The notes: generated from the sequence alone by a model not told the origin. A DNA stretch of 64,000 nt from Candidatus Heimdallarchaeota archaeon LC_3 (GCA_001940645.1 MDVS01000117.1:1-64000), one strand, 5' to 3'. Numbered from the stretch's first letter, positions 19,363-28,967 are shown. A program made the numbers and translations.

Positions 19363-19544
19363 ATTAATTCACTAATCAGATATATACATTTATTTGTTAA
19401 CTAAAAATTCCCTGATGTAAACATTAAAGTTATTTTTATCTTCCTTCATGAAAATTTTAGATGTTACGATATATTATTTTTAAGTTTTTTAAAAACAATA
19501 TATTTCCATTTAAAAATTAATTTGATTAAAGCCTAATTGTGAAA

Positions 19545-19621
19545 TTATCTGCTCAGACTGGGGCGGCCTTTTTCATCAGTTTACAGAAACCTCTTGCCAT
19601 TATATCATCATTTGCAGATAA
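19545..19621 (-). ncRNA. Box C/D guide RNA predicted to target the 23S rRNA P-loop
   Basis: Reading the minus strand, a C box ATGATGA (19605-19611), an internal CTGATGA C' box (19573-19579) and a D box CTGA (19553-19556) are in order. An eight-base terminal stem closes the element (TTATCTGC with GCAGATAA, 19614-19621 and 19545-19552). The 13 bases before and into the D box (GGCCGCCCCAGTC) complement the rRNA P-loop sequence GACUGGGGCGGUC with one G-U pair. By the D-box-plus-five rule the methylated base is the second G of GGGG, equivalent to E. coli Gm2251. I could not match the other guide. The element lies just after the Pop5 gene and is probably processed from that transcript. Confidence 0.75.
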
Positions 19622-19658
19622 ATTATCTTCACAGATTTGTTATTTTCTCATATTGTCT

Positions 19659-20024
19659 TTACCTTTTAGCATTAATTTCTATTAATTTTTTTATTATTAG
19701 TGATTTTTCAAGGTTTTTTAACCCTTTGATGGTTCCAGATATTTCCAAACTAAAAATAACAATTGGTTGCTTATCAAATTCTCGACAAAAAGCTAAACCC
19801 ATTAGAAAGTTATCAACTGAATTTAAGGATACTCTAAATATTGCAAAAGGATTTGAACTAGAATAATGTAAATAAAGACCCATTTTAATAAGTCCTTTTG
19901 TGCCAAACAAACTATAGCAACTACTTGAAATTAATTTCCAGAGTTCTTGTTGTGTTAATGTTCTATTATAGCCATAAGTAAGGGCTATATATCTTGTTCG
20001 TTCAATTTTTGGATTATTTGACAT
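19659..20024 (-). CDS. rnp2: RNase P protein component 2 (Pop5/Rpp14 family)
   Basis: The product (121 residues) matches archaeal Pop5, which pairs with Rpp30 and stimulates catalysis by RNase P RNA in tRNA 5' maturation. Typical features are RTRYIALTYGYNRTLTQQELW at the start, FGTKGLIKMGLYL in the middle and an acidic/basic helical end. It follows the Rpp30 gene with 26 bases between them. In many archaea proteasome alpha comes next; here the guide RNA and a membrane protein follow. Confidence 0.88.
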   Translation of the reverse strand: MSNNPKIERTRYIALTYGYNRTLTQQELWKLISSSCYSLFGTKGLIKMGLYLHYSSSNPFAIFRVSLNSVDNFLMGLAFCREFDKQPIVIFSLEISGTIKGLKNLEKSLIIKKLIEINAKR

Positions 20025-20050
20025 ATCTAATGGACCATTTTATTCTTGAG

Positions 20051-20782
20051 CTATTTTTCAATACGTATTATTCCGGGAGCTATAAAATCAGGACCTAATC
20101 TTTTTTGATTACGATTTAATCTTGTGTTCAATTTGATCTGAGATAAATCAAAATAATACTCGTGATCAATATCCAGAAACGATAAAATTCCTTTAAGTTC
20201 ATGCATTCCTATCAGATCATAATGAGATGAAGCGAAAGAACTAAAAATTATTGGAACTTCTTTAATATTAACTCTTTTCAGTGATTTCAGTAGGTTTCTT
20301 GATATTTTAATGAGATTTCGTTTAGGTTGAATGATTTTGGATACAGGAATCTCTAAAAATTTTTCATTTTCATACATCATTCTCGCAGTAGAAAGATCTA
20401 ATAATTGATGGATTAACAGCAAATCAAAAGTTAACGCATCAATTCGTTGATCTTGAGAGGCCCATTTAGTCATTTCTGGACTATCACATTTTTGAACTAA
20501 AAAATGACATTTATTACGCCAAAAATCTATATTTTTTTTATTATGATGTTTTTCACCCTGATCTTGGAGAGTTTTACGCAAATAAAGCTTGAAGTTTTCA
20601 TTAAGAGATGAAATATTACCATTGGAAATTAATTCAGAAACTTTTTGGAAAAATAAATCATTTTTAAGTTCAATAATTGCGGAAGTAAATTTAAGAGACT
20701 TGAGAAGAAAGATGATATGGTCTAAGTCTGATTCAGCTAATTCGAGACACGTCTCGATCAATTGCATATTCCTTTTATCCAA
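20051..20782 (-). CDS. rnp3: RNase P protein component 3 (Rpp30)
   Basis: Rpp30 (243 residues) has a TIM-barrel-like fold and works with Pop5. The clearest match is the segment DALTFDLL followed by a conserved helix and the EIPVSKII strand; the C-terminal half has the expected alternating strand-helix pattern ending near GPDFIAPGIIRIEK. The TTG start at 20782 overlaps the upstream COG1325 gene by eight bases; an ATG five codons in (20767) is an alternative. The operon eL15 - COG1325 - Rpp30 - Pop5 is conserved across archaea. Confidence 0.87.
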   Translation of the reverse strand: MDKRNMQLIETCLELAESDLDHIIFLLKSLKFTSAIIELKNDLFFQKVSELISNGNISSLNENFKLYLRKTLQDQGEKHHNKKNIDFWRNKCHFLVQKCDSPEMTKWASQDQRIDALTFDLLLIHQLLDLSTARMMYENEKFLEIPVSKIIQPKRNLIKISRNLLKSLKRVNIKEVPIIFSSFASSHYDLIGMHELKGILSFLDIDHEYYFDLSQIKLNTRLNRNQKRLGPDFIAPGIIRIEK

Positions 20783-21284
20783 AAAGTTGTTTATTGAGAA
20801 ATTTCTTTAACCTACTTTCGTTATTTTTTATGTTATTTAGAATAAAAAACTTGAAAACAATTTTAACTATATCTGAACCTTCATCAAGTCGAAATTGTCT
20901 TGATTTAATTACTTCTTGTTTATTGATTCTTAAATATAATGAATTATTTTTGGAATTAAATCGCTCCCAAAATAATTCAAAATCGGGTTTAGGGGAAAAA
21001 TTATTCATTAATTCTGTAAAAATTTTTGAATTTATTTTTTTATTGCCAGATTGAATTTTAAATAACTTAATTCGATTTTTATGATAACCTTGTAAATGGT
21101 GAACTGTTATTAGGTTTTGAAGTTGATCCCGTAATTCAGTTGGAAAAAAATATTTTATGATTTTATTAATTTTATATTTAGATTCAGTCTCATGCTGAGA
21201 TAATTCTATTAATACAGTTGAAATCTGAAGATCAGCTGACATTAGATAGCACGTGAGGAAATTAAGAGATATGTTATTATCCAA
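20775..21284 (-). CDS. COG1325-type predicted RNA-binding protein
   Basis: The product (169 residues) sits exactly where archaea keep the COG1325 protein, between eL15 and Rpp30. The family has been annotated as a predicted exosome-linked RNA-binding protein. Sequence agrees: an alternating fold with YHKNRIKLFKI in the middle and a late strand LYLRINKQEV followed by the DEGSDIVKI segment. The TTG start directly abuts the eL15 stop codon (TAA then TTG), so translational coupling is likely. The assignment leans on synteny as much as on sequence. Confidence 0.7.
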   Translation of the reverse strand: MDNNISLNFLTCYLMSADLQISTVLIELSQHETESKYKINKIIKYFFPTELRDQLQNLITVHHLQGYHKNRIKLFKIQSGNKKINSKIFTELMNNFSPKPDFELFWERFNSKNNSLYLRINKQEVIKSRQFRLDEGSDIVKIVFKFFILNNIKNNESRLKKFLNKQLFG

Positions 21285-21878
21285 TTAACGTTGGTTTACT
21301 CCTCTAAATCTCTCTGCCCCTTTACCTTTATTCCTGAGTCCTCTTGATTTTCTTGCAGAACTAGTCAATCCACGTAAACTTCTACCTTTATGCCTTTGTT
21401 TTATTCTTTTATCTGGAGATAAAATATCTGGACTCATCCAATTATAATTTTTATCAGCCATTATTACAGGGTGAAAGGGATCAATTAAAATAACTTCATA
21501 ATAGAGAGCTTTTCCATCTTTACCCACTAAATAAGAATTTAAAACCTCAAGATTACGGTATTTTCGTGCAGCTCTGTTCTCTGCTATTGTTTGTCTTGAA
21601 AAGTTAGCAGTAATACGGCTTACTCCCATTCTTTTTGATCTTCTTCCCTTTGTGGGTCGTGATTTCCTTCTGCCTCCACGTGATGTTTTTGATCGTACTA
21701 AAACAATACCTTGTTTAGGTTTATATCCCAAACTCCTAGCACGTGTCAAATTTGTTGGACGTTTTATCTTTATAACTGAAGTTTCCTTTCGCCACTTAAT
21801 AAGACGTTGTCTCTTAAGTTCATTTGATTCTTCTTTATGATTTTTCCTAAACTGAGAAATATATTTGTACATGGCCAT
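21285..21878 (-). CDS. rpl15e: Large-subunit ribosomal protein eL15
   Basis: eL15 (197 residues from this start) is a basic protein buried in the large-subunit rRNA. Diagnostic parts are MYKYISQF at the start, ARSLGYKPKQGIVLVR, RGGRRKSRPTKGRRS and the C-terminal LRGLTSSARKSRGL. An in-frame TTG at 21893 would add five residues. I prefer the ATG at 21878, which gives the family's standard start. It leads the eL15 - COG1325 - RNase P operon. Confidence 0.95.
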   Translation of the reverse strand: MAMYKYISQFRKNHKEESNELKRQRLIKWRKETSVIKIKRPTNLTRARSLGYKPKQGIVLVRSKTSRGGRRKSRPTKGRRSKRMGVSRITANFSRQTIAENRAARKYRNLEVLNSYLVGKDGKALYYEVILIDPFHPVIMADKNYNWMSPDILSPDKRIKQRHKGRSLRGLTSSARKSRGLRNKGKGAERFRGVNQR

Positions 21879-22058
21879 TTTATTAACGTCCAATTAGCTA
21901 TTTATGAAATGAAAAATAATCACAAGACTAAATTAATAATTGAATGAGATGATTAAGTAAGTTATAATCTTAAAATCTAATTTATATTCCTCATGAAACA
22001 AATAGAACCAAATTAGAATGGAAAACAAACCTTATCAATATATGTTTTTACCAATAAG

Positions 22059-22649
22059 ATGGATAAAATGAACGTGCGAAACCATAAAAAGAAGAAAAAA
22101 AGAAAAGATGAAAAAAAAGAAGACATTATCTTAGATGAAAATGGTATACCTATTGGATTATCACAAGATACAATTAAAGAATTGGCACCAAGACTACATG
22201 ATGAAATGACCAAAGGATCGAGCGCTCTCAAAATTGATGAAGTCAATGATGAATATTATAACGATGATGAATTAAGTCAGGACAATGATTTTATCAAAGG
22301 GATCGATAATGAAGAGGATTATTCAAATCCAGAAATCAAAATAACAACAAAAACAAATTATGAAATAGATTATTTAGAAGGATTCGATCCATCAGCAGTT
22401 GATTTTATAAGAAGAGCAAAAACGTTGGAAGAAGCTCTTGAAATAATAGAATATTTAGAGAAAAAAAAAGAGTTGGATCCCGATCAAGTAGTAGAATTAA
22501 GAACTAAATTAAAAAATCATGGCTTAGAATCCTTTGGTAGTCATAAGAAGGATGGACATTATTTTCAGTTAGCTGGAGACCATCGATTAAAAGAAAAAAT
22601 GAAACTTATTAAAAGAAAAGACAACAATTCTACAACTAAGAATGGCTGA
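22059..22649 (+). CDS. DUF2095-like archaeal protein
   Basis: The product (196 residues) begins with a Lys-rich stretch, then an acidic middle (about 60-105). Its C-terminal half looks like the archaeal DUF2095 family: FDPSAVDFIRRAKTLEEALEI, then EYLEKKKELDPDQVVELRTKL and GLESFGSHKKDGHYF. Function is unknown. It lies 76 bases before the YchF-type GTPase gene, on the same strand. The family name is from memory of its conserved pattern, not from a search. Confidence 0.65.
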   Translation: MDKMNVRNHKKKKKRKDEKKEDIILDENGIPIGLSQDTIKELAPRLHDEMTKGSSALKIDEVNDEYYNDDELSQDNDFIKGIDNEEDYSNPEIKITTKTNYEIDYLEGFDPSAVDFIRRAKTLEEALEIIEYLEKKKELDPDQVVELRTKLKNHGLESFGSHKKDGHYFQLAGDHRLKEKMKLIKRKDNNSTTKNG

Positions 22650-22725
22650 AATTCTTACCAAAAATTAAGTGGTCTCCCAAATATTATTATTTTGAATTAG
22701 ACAAACAAGCAAATGAGGATTAATC

Positions 22726-23928
22726 TTGCTAATAGGAATTGTGGGAAAACCATCTTCGGGAAAAAGTACGTTAATCAATGCTATAACAAAAAGTGATATT
22801 GCTAAAACTGGTTCTTATCCTTTTACAACAATCGATTCTAATCGTGGAACTGGATTTGCATACAAAAAATGTGTATGTAGAGAAATGGAAAAAAAATGTA
22901 ATCAATGTATAGAAGTATCAAATTCAGAAACACTTAGGCCAATCCAAGTAAAACTAATTGACGTTGCCGGATTAGTTCCCGGTGCACATGAAGGACGAGG
23001 ATTAGGAAATAAATTCTTAAGTGATTTATCAGAAGCAGATATTCTGTTACATGTGGTTGATACATCAGGATCATTAAATGAAGAGGGAGAAGAAGTACCA
23101 ATTGGAACTTATGATCCTGTTAAAGATGTGAATTTTTTAGAAGAGGAAATTTCATTCTGGATCGCTGGGATTCTTGAACACGGCTGGGACAGAATTAAAC
23201 GATCAGCTAGGTCTACTAAGACACCAGTAGAAGACGTACTGGCTGAAAGGTTGTCTGGAATAAAAATTAATCGTCATCAAATAAAAAAAGTCTTTCTTAA
23301 AACAGAATTAAACTTACCCCTAGATATTGGCGAATGGAAAAAAGAAGAATTAATAATTTTCTCGAGGGAAGTTCGAAAAGTTTCAAAACCGATAATAATA
23401 ATTGCTAATAAAATCGATCGCCCAAAAGCAAAAGAAAATCTTGAAAGATTAAAAGATTACTTTCCGAAGTATGAAATCATACCTGTAAGTGCTTTATCAG
23501 ATATATTATTACAAAATTTACATAAAAAAGGGAAAATTGAATATAAACCACTTGAAGGAAAATTAAGGAAAATAAATTTGACAGATAAAGAATCAGCAAC
23601 AATTGATAAAATTCAAGAAAATATTTTAGATAAATTTGAAAATACCGGAATACCTTTCATTCTGACTAAATGTATTGAGTTGTTGGAATATGTTATTGCC
23701 TTCCCAGTTGCTGATATTCAAAAGTTAACAGATGGATTAGGAGATAAAGTTCTTCCTGATACTTTTTTATTACCAAAAGGAACAACAGCTAGAGAATTTG
23801 CTGGATACATTCATAAAGACTTATATGATAGTTTTGTGTGTGGAATTGATGCTCGTACAAGTAAGAAATTAAGCGAAAGTTACGAAGTTAAAGATCGAGA
23901 CATAATAAAAATTCAAAGCTCAAAGTGA
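22726..23928 (+). CDS. ychF: YchF-type (OLA1-like) P-loop NTPase with TGS domain
   Basis: The product (400 residues) belongs to the Obg-related YchF/OLA1 family of translation-linked NTPases. The P-loop GKPSSGKST begins at residue 7, with DVAGLVPGAHEGRGLGN as the switch II region and NKIDRP as G4. A cysteine cluster (CVCREMEKKCNQC) follows switch I, as in archaeal members. The last 75 residues form the TGS domain, which includes FLLPKGTTAREFAG. The TTG start is two codons before the GIVGK strand and is the only reasonable choice. Confidence 0.9.
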   Translation: MLIGIVGKPSSGKSTLINAITKSDIAKTGSYPFTTIDSNRGTGFAYKKCVCREMEKKCNQCIEVSNSETLRPIQVKLIDVAGLVPGAHEGRGLGNKFLSDLSEADILLHVVDTSGSLNEEGEEVPIGTYDPVKDVNFLEEEISFWIAGILEHGWDRIKRSARSTKTPVEDVLAERLSGIKINRHQIKKVFLKTELNLPLDIGEWKKEELIIFSREVRKVSKPIIIIANKIDRPKAKENLERLKDYFPKYEIIPVSALSDILLQNLHKKGKIEYKPLEGKLRKINLTDKESATIDKIQENILDKFENTGIPFILTKCIELLEYVIAFPVADIQKLTDGLGDKVLPDTFLLPKGTTAREFAGYIHKDLYDSFVCGIDARTSKKLSESYEVKDRDIIKIQSSK

Positions 23929-24026
23929 TAGAAAAGAAAAACAGAACGAAAATTATATTTTAAAATTCAAAAAAACTATCAAATAATTGTAACTATTTAC
24001 TGATTAATAGCTCATGGTAGATATTC

Positions 24027-24797
24027 ATGCCTTTAGGATTTTTTAGAAAGAAAAAAGAAGAAGAAAAAGCAAATCAAAAGAACTCTGAAAACAATAAATC
24101 GACACCAACTCGGATAGCACGCTCTTCAGATATGAAAAGAGCAGTAATAAAACCTAAACGAAGATCTGTAATTGTAAAACGGCGAGGAGGAGCAACTAGT
24201 TCAAAACGAACACAACAAACTAAAAGAGCAGATTTTTTCATGAAACTTGTTCTCTGCGGAGATGGAGCAGTTGGTAAAACCGCATTAAGAGAAAGATATC
24301 TTGGTAGGGGATTTTCTCAATCATATCTTCAAACAATAGGAGCAGATTTTGCTACTACTGATAAAGATCTTAATATTGATGGAAAAAACAAATCTGTTCA
24401 ATACCAAATATGGGATTTAGCAGGACAAAATGAATTTCAAAGTATACGTGGTTCATATTACGAGGGTTGTTTTGGATCTTTAATGGTTTTTGATGTAACA
24501 CGTCCAGAATCTTTTAACAATCTTCCTAATTGGATAAATGAATTATGGGATAATTCAGGTAAAGGAGCTGTTCCTATTGTATTATTGGGTAACAAAGTTG
24601 ACCTTAAAGATAAATTCCCAGAACATGTAAGAGATGAAGAAATCAGATCCTTCGTAGAAAAATTAAATGAAAAATGTCGACCTAATAATTTTGAGGTATC
24701 TTATTTGGAAACTTCAGCTCTTACTGGTAAAAACGTAGAACAGGCCTTCCAAATGTTAGGAGTTAATGTTGTTAGGTGGGTTATGTCTAAAAAATAA
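24027..24797 (+). CDS. Ras/Rab-like small GTPase with basic N-terminal extension
   Basis: The GTPase core begins near residue 72 of 256. It shows G1 GDGAVGKT (78-85), the switch I threonine at 103, G3 WDLAGQ (129-134) with the catalytic Gln, G4 NKVD (189-192) and G5 ETSA (228-231). This full set resembles eukaryotic Rab/Ras proteins, which are greatly expanded in Asgard archaea. The first 71 residues are rich in Lys and Arg and could bind membranes or nucleic acid. There is no C-terminal cysteine, so prenylation is not expected. A HEAT-repeat gene follows after 50 bases on the same strand. Confidence 0.93.
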   Translation: MPLGFFRKKKEEEKANQKNSENNKSTPTRIARSSDMKRAVIKPKRRSVIVKRRGGATSSKRTQQTKRADFFMKLVLCGDGAVGKTALRERYLGRGFSQSYLQTIGADFATTDKDLNIDGKNKSVQYQIWDLAGQNEFQSIRGSYYEGCFGSLMVFDVTRPESFNNLPNWINELWDNSGKGAVPIVLLGNKVDLKDKFPEHVRDEEIRSFVEKLNEKCRPNNFEVSYLETSALTGKNVEQAFQMLGVNVVRWVMSKK

Positions 24798-24847
24798 TTT
24801 TTATCAAGTTTCAAATTTAAATTTCCAATTATTAAGAAGATGATAAT

Positions 24848-27361
24848 ATGAGCGTTAAAGATATTAAAAAATTACTAGAAAAATCTCAACCCGATCAAGT
24901 GGCTCAACGATTTCAAACTAAGGCTTTGAATTCGTTGGGTGAAATTCTTACCAAAGAAAAATCCATTGACACTCAAAACAATGCATTAATTGCTTATCGA
25001 TTAATCTCAGAATCTACTGGATCATTATCTCGTCGAGAAATAAATCCACTAATTGATGCTCTAGGAGGAATTAATCCCAATTGCAAAGATGAAATAGTTC
25101 GAACATTAAATCAGTTAGGAGATTTAGCAGTTGCTGGATTGCTAAACAAATCATTACAAATAGATAAGGAAAATGTCAGAAATTATTATTATGATATTTT
25201 AGGGGAAATTGATGAGAAAATAGTAACTGAAACATTGTTAGCTGAAAAAATAACTTCTCCTGGAAAAGCTCTAAGTCTAGAAATTTTAGTAAAAATTAAC
25301 GACAAACGATTTGCAGATAGTGATTTATCAGTTTATGACAAATTATTAGATTATAGTTTGGAAATAGAATCAATAAAAAATGCTGTATTATCTGGACTGA
25401 ATTCCTCAGATTTAGAGAAAAATATACGGGCTGTTGATTTATGTTCTAAATATTTAACTGTTTCAACTGAACTAGTTTCAAATTTGTCTAATAAACTGAA
25501 TTCAAGTAAGGAAGTTGAATTGGTTATTCACACCCTTAAAGCTTTAGGGGCTATTGGCTCAGATGCAGCCATAAATGGAATTAGTAACAAAATATCAGGA
25601 AATAATCAAAAAGAAATTAGAATGGCAGCTATTTATGCAATGGGGGAAGTTAAAACCGGCAGTTCAAAAGCAATTAATATTTTAATTCAAGAATCATTGT
25701 ATGATAAAGATGATGACATTAGATTTAAAACTATTAATGCCTTGGGAAAAATTGGTGAACCTGCTGCACCAATATTAGTCCAGTTATTGCAAAAAGAAGA
25801 AAATATAAATCCAATTGAAATTGCCTTAAAAAGGGTAGGGGAACCAGCCGTTTCGCACTTGTTGAATGCACTAGCAGACAAAAAAACACGAAAAAATGCA
25901 ATTGATTTAGCTAAACTAATTTTAACTCCTAAATATGGGCTATCTGGAACTGTAGCTAAACTTATTGAATATTTAGGCGATAAAAGTTCTGAAATTCAAG
26001 AAGAGGTTGTTAATACAATAATAGAAATGGGTGATCCTGGTCTTGAAAGTGTTATGAGAGCATTAAATTCCCCAAATCAACAAGTTCGCGATAATAGTAT
26101 CGAAATCCTTAATCGATTTGGAACAATGAATATTCATCTTTTCTTAGAAAATATAGTTAAAGATAAATCAAAAATCGTTCAAGCAGCTGAATTATTAGCC
26201 TTACTAGCTATTTATCAACTAGATGACGATTTGAAAGCCTTTTCTTTTGAGCAATTCGAAACTTTACTTGAAAATCCAGATTATAACGAACACGTTCAAC
26301 AAGCAGTATTTGATAATGTGTTAGAGAATATTTCAAGAGATTCTAATCCAGATACTCGATTTGCTTTTGGTCAAGTTGCTTATTATCTTGGTCGGCCAGC
26401 TCTAAATGATTTATTTAATTTATTAAATGATAAAGATGATAGTATTGCTGAAGTAGCCTTAGATTCATTAGGATTATTAAAGTATCCAGAAGAAACCAAA
26501 TATGAAATCGCTAAAAAACTACATGCTAAGGCTTCAAATATTCGTCTTGCAGCTGTAAAGGCTTTAGGGAACCTAGAAGATAATTCAAGTATCCCATATT
26601 TAATAGAAGCATTATTGGATCAGGATGAAGAAATTCAAGATTCTGCAAGTGCTGCTATTAATCAGATTGGAGAAGTTGGATTACCTGCATTAATTGAAAC
26701 AATGAACCACAAAGAACCAAGAATGAGAGATCGTGTAGCAAATTTAATAGCTTCACATGGAGAGAGAGCTTGGGAACCTTTATTAGAAAGATTAAATTCA
26801 AGAGATTCTAATTTCCAGCACACTGCAATTGAAGTGATAGGACAATTAGGAAATAATTTTGCAGAACGATTATTAACGTACGTTCAAACTTCTTTAGACG
26901 AAAACACTCAATTAACTTCCATTCAAGGCTTAGGAAAGTTACAATATAGACCAGCAATTCCCTTCATTGTTAATTCTATCCAGAATAATGATAAAAGGAT
27001 AAGAAATGCAATATCTATGGCCCATAATTACTATAAAGAAGAATTAAGTGAAGTTATTCTCCAAGATCTCGAAAAATCCTTTGGCAATGCAGAAAAAGCT
27101 ATTATTGATTATTTACAAAAAGATTCTGATTCTAGATGGCTAATCATACCAGTTATTAATAAACTTGCAGAAAAAACACCAAAATCGATAATTTATCTTG
27201 ATTTATTGAAGAAATTTGGTGATAAAAGAATAACAGAAACGTTTCTAGATCTATTAAAAAATGATCAACTAGAAGAAGTTAATAGTCTTTTAGGAATTAT
27301 GCAGCAATTTACTGATCTGATTAAGCTTGTGGAAAAAGTTTCTGCTAATGTTCCAAGATAA
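24848..27361 (+). CDS. HEAT-repeat scaffold protein
   Basis: The product (837 residues) is almost entirely alpha-helical repeats of about 30-40 residues. Typical units read like IRMAAIYAMGEVKTGSSKAI, IRFKTINALGKIGEPAAPI and IRLAAVKALGNLEDNSSI, each with the HEAT pattern of a hydrophobic helix, a Gly or Pro-containing turn and a second helix. Such solenoids bind proteins. No enzyme motif is present. Close spacing after the small GTPase suggests an operon and perhaps an effector or adaptor relationship, as between GTPases and HEAT solenoids in eukaryotic trafficking. That is inference. Confidence 0.88.
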   Translation: MSVKDIKKLLEKSQPDQVAQRFQTKALNSLGEILTKEKSIDTQNNALIAYRLISESTGSLSRREINPLIDALGGINPNCKDEIVRTLNQLGDLAVAGLLNKSLQIDKENVRNYYYDILGEIDEKIVTETLLAEKITSPGKALSLEILVKINDKRFADSDLSVYDKLLDYSLEIESIKNAVLSGLNSSDLEKNIRAVDLCSKYLTVSTELVSNLSNKLNSSKEVELVIHTLKALGAIGSDAAINGISNKISGNNQKEIRMAAIYAMGEVKTGSSKAINILIQESLYDKDDDIRFKTINALGKIGEPAAPILVQLLQKEENINPIEIALKRVGEPAVSHLLNALADKKTRKNAIDLAKLILTPKYGLSGTVAKLIEYLGDKSSEIQEEVVNTIIEMGDPGLESVMRALNSPNQQVRDNSIEILNRFGTMNIHLFLENIVKDKSKIVQAAELLALLAIYQLDDDLKAFSFEQFETLLENPDYNEHVQQAVFDNVLENISRDSNPDTRFAFGQVAYYLGRPALNDLFNLLNDKDDSIAEVALDSLGLLKYPEETKYEIAKKLHAKASNIRLAAVKALGNLEDNSSIPYLIEALLDQDEEIQDSASAAINQIGEVGLPALIETMNHKEPRMRDRVANLIASHGERAWEPLLERLNSRDSNFQHTAIEVIGQLGNNFAERLLTYVQTSLDENTQLTSIQGLGKLQYRPAIPFIVNSIQNNDKRIRNAISMAHNYYKEELSEVILQDLEKSFGNAEKAIIDYLQKDSDSRWLIIPVINKLAEKTPKSIIYLDLLKKFGDKRITETFLDLLKNDQLEEVNSLLGIMQQFTDLIKLVEKVSANVPR

Positions 27362-27365
27362 ATGG

Positions 27366-28967
27366 TCATTTTATTTCTAATGGTATAACTAATTCCATTT
27401 TTTGCATTTCTTCAAGGAATCTCACTGGATCTCCTTTGAGCACTTTTACCCAATCCTGAAAATGACCAGAAGTTTCAGTTACTTTTACTAAATAAGGAGC
27501 TAAACTTTCATCTCCAATAGATAATATAATTTGAATTATTGACCAATTTTTTGATGGCATGTGAAGAGAGGCGACCTTCTTAAGTCCATTACTAAGTAGT
27601 TTGGCCTGTTTTTCATTTTGATCTATTTGTTTTCCATCAATGAATGATTGCGAAAAGGAAGTTTGGCGTTTTGGTATAAAATACCCAACCGTGATATTGA
27701 GATCTCGTTTTTGACGAAATATTACTGCCATTTTTTTCCCAAAATCTATCATATGATTTATTTCATCATCTAGCTGACCGGGAAGACCAATAATATAATA
27801 CATCTTCATTGATCTTATACCAGAGGATTTTGCATAGTTAGCAAATTCGTAAAATTGGCTATTTGTAATTCTTTTTGCTAATGAGAATCTTAAATCATCT
27901 GATCCCACTTCCGGTGCTATTGTTATAGTATTTTGTTTATTTTTAACGACTTCATCAATCACAGAATAATCAGTATCAGCACGAATAGATGGTATTGAAA
28001 ATTTTAGTTTATTTTCATTTAGCGATTTCAGAAGGTTTGACATTTCTGAATAATCCCCTATTCCCGATCCTATTAAACTTATTTTGTCCACACGTGTTTT
28101 GTTCGTTCCTTCTAATGATAATTCTAATAATTTTTCTACTGATCTTTCTCTCATTGGGTTGTTTGCCCCTCCTCTCGTAAGTTTACCAATTAAACAGAAT
28201 TTACAACCCCGATTACATCCCCGAGAAACCTGTAACAAAAAGCCTCCTAATACTTGCATTTCTTGCCAATTTTTGTCAGATGTATTTCTTACTTGATTCG
28301 TTGGGAAATAAGTTGCATTTAGATCAGGTATTCGTGCATAAATTATTTCTTTAGGAGGTGAACTAGGTAAATAAACACCATCTACTTTAGCTAATAATTC
28401 AAAGTCCCTATAAAATAATCCCTCAGTCAAATCATTAATAGCAGCCTCAATTTCACCAATAAAGATTATATCAACAAAAGGTGAAAGAACTAGAGGATTT
28501 GCAGAAACAGCAGTACCTCCCACAATTATTAAAGGATAATTACCATGAATCCTGTCTTTTCGAAATAAGGGAATCCCAGAATTTTTTAGCATTCGTAAAA
28601 TATTTGTGTAATCAAGCTCGAATTGCACAGTAAAAGCTAAAACATTAAATTTTTGCAATAAAGTGCCAGTTTCTAATGATTTTGGAATTGTAAAAGATTC
28701 CTCAGGAAGAAATGCACGCTCAGCATAAACTTGATCAAATCTGTTCCAAAGTGAGTAAAGAATTTTTATCGCTAAGTTAGACATACCAATACGATATTTA
28801 TTAGGAAATATTACTGCAATTCTTAATTGAATACTTCTCAATGATTTAAAATAAACATTAATCTCATTTTTTATTATAGAAGAAGATTTTTGTTTGGAAC
28901 GAATAGTTCTTTTTGAGGCAATATTCAAAAATTCACCAATTAACAATTGCATAAAAAAACAGGTCAT
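27366..28967 (-). CDS. B12-binding-type radical SAM protein
   Basis: The product (533 residues) has the radical SAM motif CxxxCxxC at Cys251, Cys255 and Cys258 (SRGCNRGCKFC). The first 190 residues resemble the cobalamin-binding-like domain seen in this group, with IVGGTAVSANP and the GEIEAAI strand. Later segments (IAPEVGSDDLR, MYYIIGLPGQ) match the radical SAM barrel. The substrate is unknown. The first ATG is used, although a second ATG five codons later is as plausible. It converges on the HEAT gene with four bases between stops. Confidence 0.85.
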   Translation of the reverse strand: MTCFFMQLLIGEFLNIASKRTIRSKQKSSSIIKNEINVYFKSLRSIQLRIAVIFPNKYRIGMSNLAIKILYSLWNRFDQVYAERAFLPEESFTIPKSLETGTLLQKFNVLAFTVQFELDYTNILRMLKNSGIPLFRKDRIHGNYPLIIVGGTAVSANPLVLSPFVDIIFIGEIEAAINDLTEGLFYRDFELLAKVDGVYLPSSPPKEIIYARIPDLNATYFPTNQVRNTSDKNWQEMQVLGGFLLQVSRGCNRGCKFCLIGKLTRGGANNPMRERSVEKLLELSLEGTNKTRVDKISLIGSGIGDYSEMSNLLKSLNENKLKFSIPSIRADTDYSVIDEVVKNKQNTITIAPEVGSDDLRFSLAKRITNSQFYEFANYAKSSGIRSMKMYYIIGLPGQLDDEINHMIDFGKKMAVIFRQKRDLNITVGYFIPKRQTSFSQSFIDGKQIDQNEKQAKLLSNGLKKVASLHMPSKNWSIIQIILSIGDESLAPYLVKVTETSGHFQDWVKVLKGDPVRFLEEMQKMELVIPLEIK

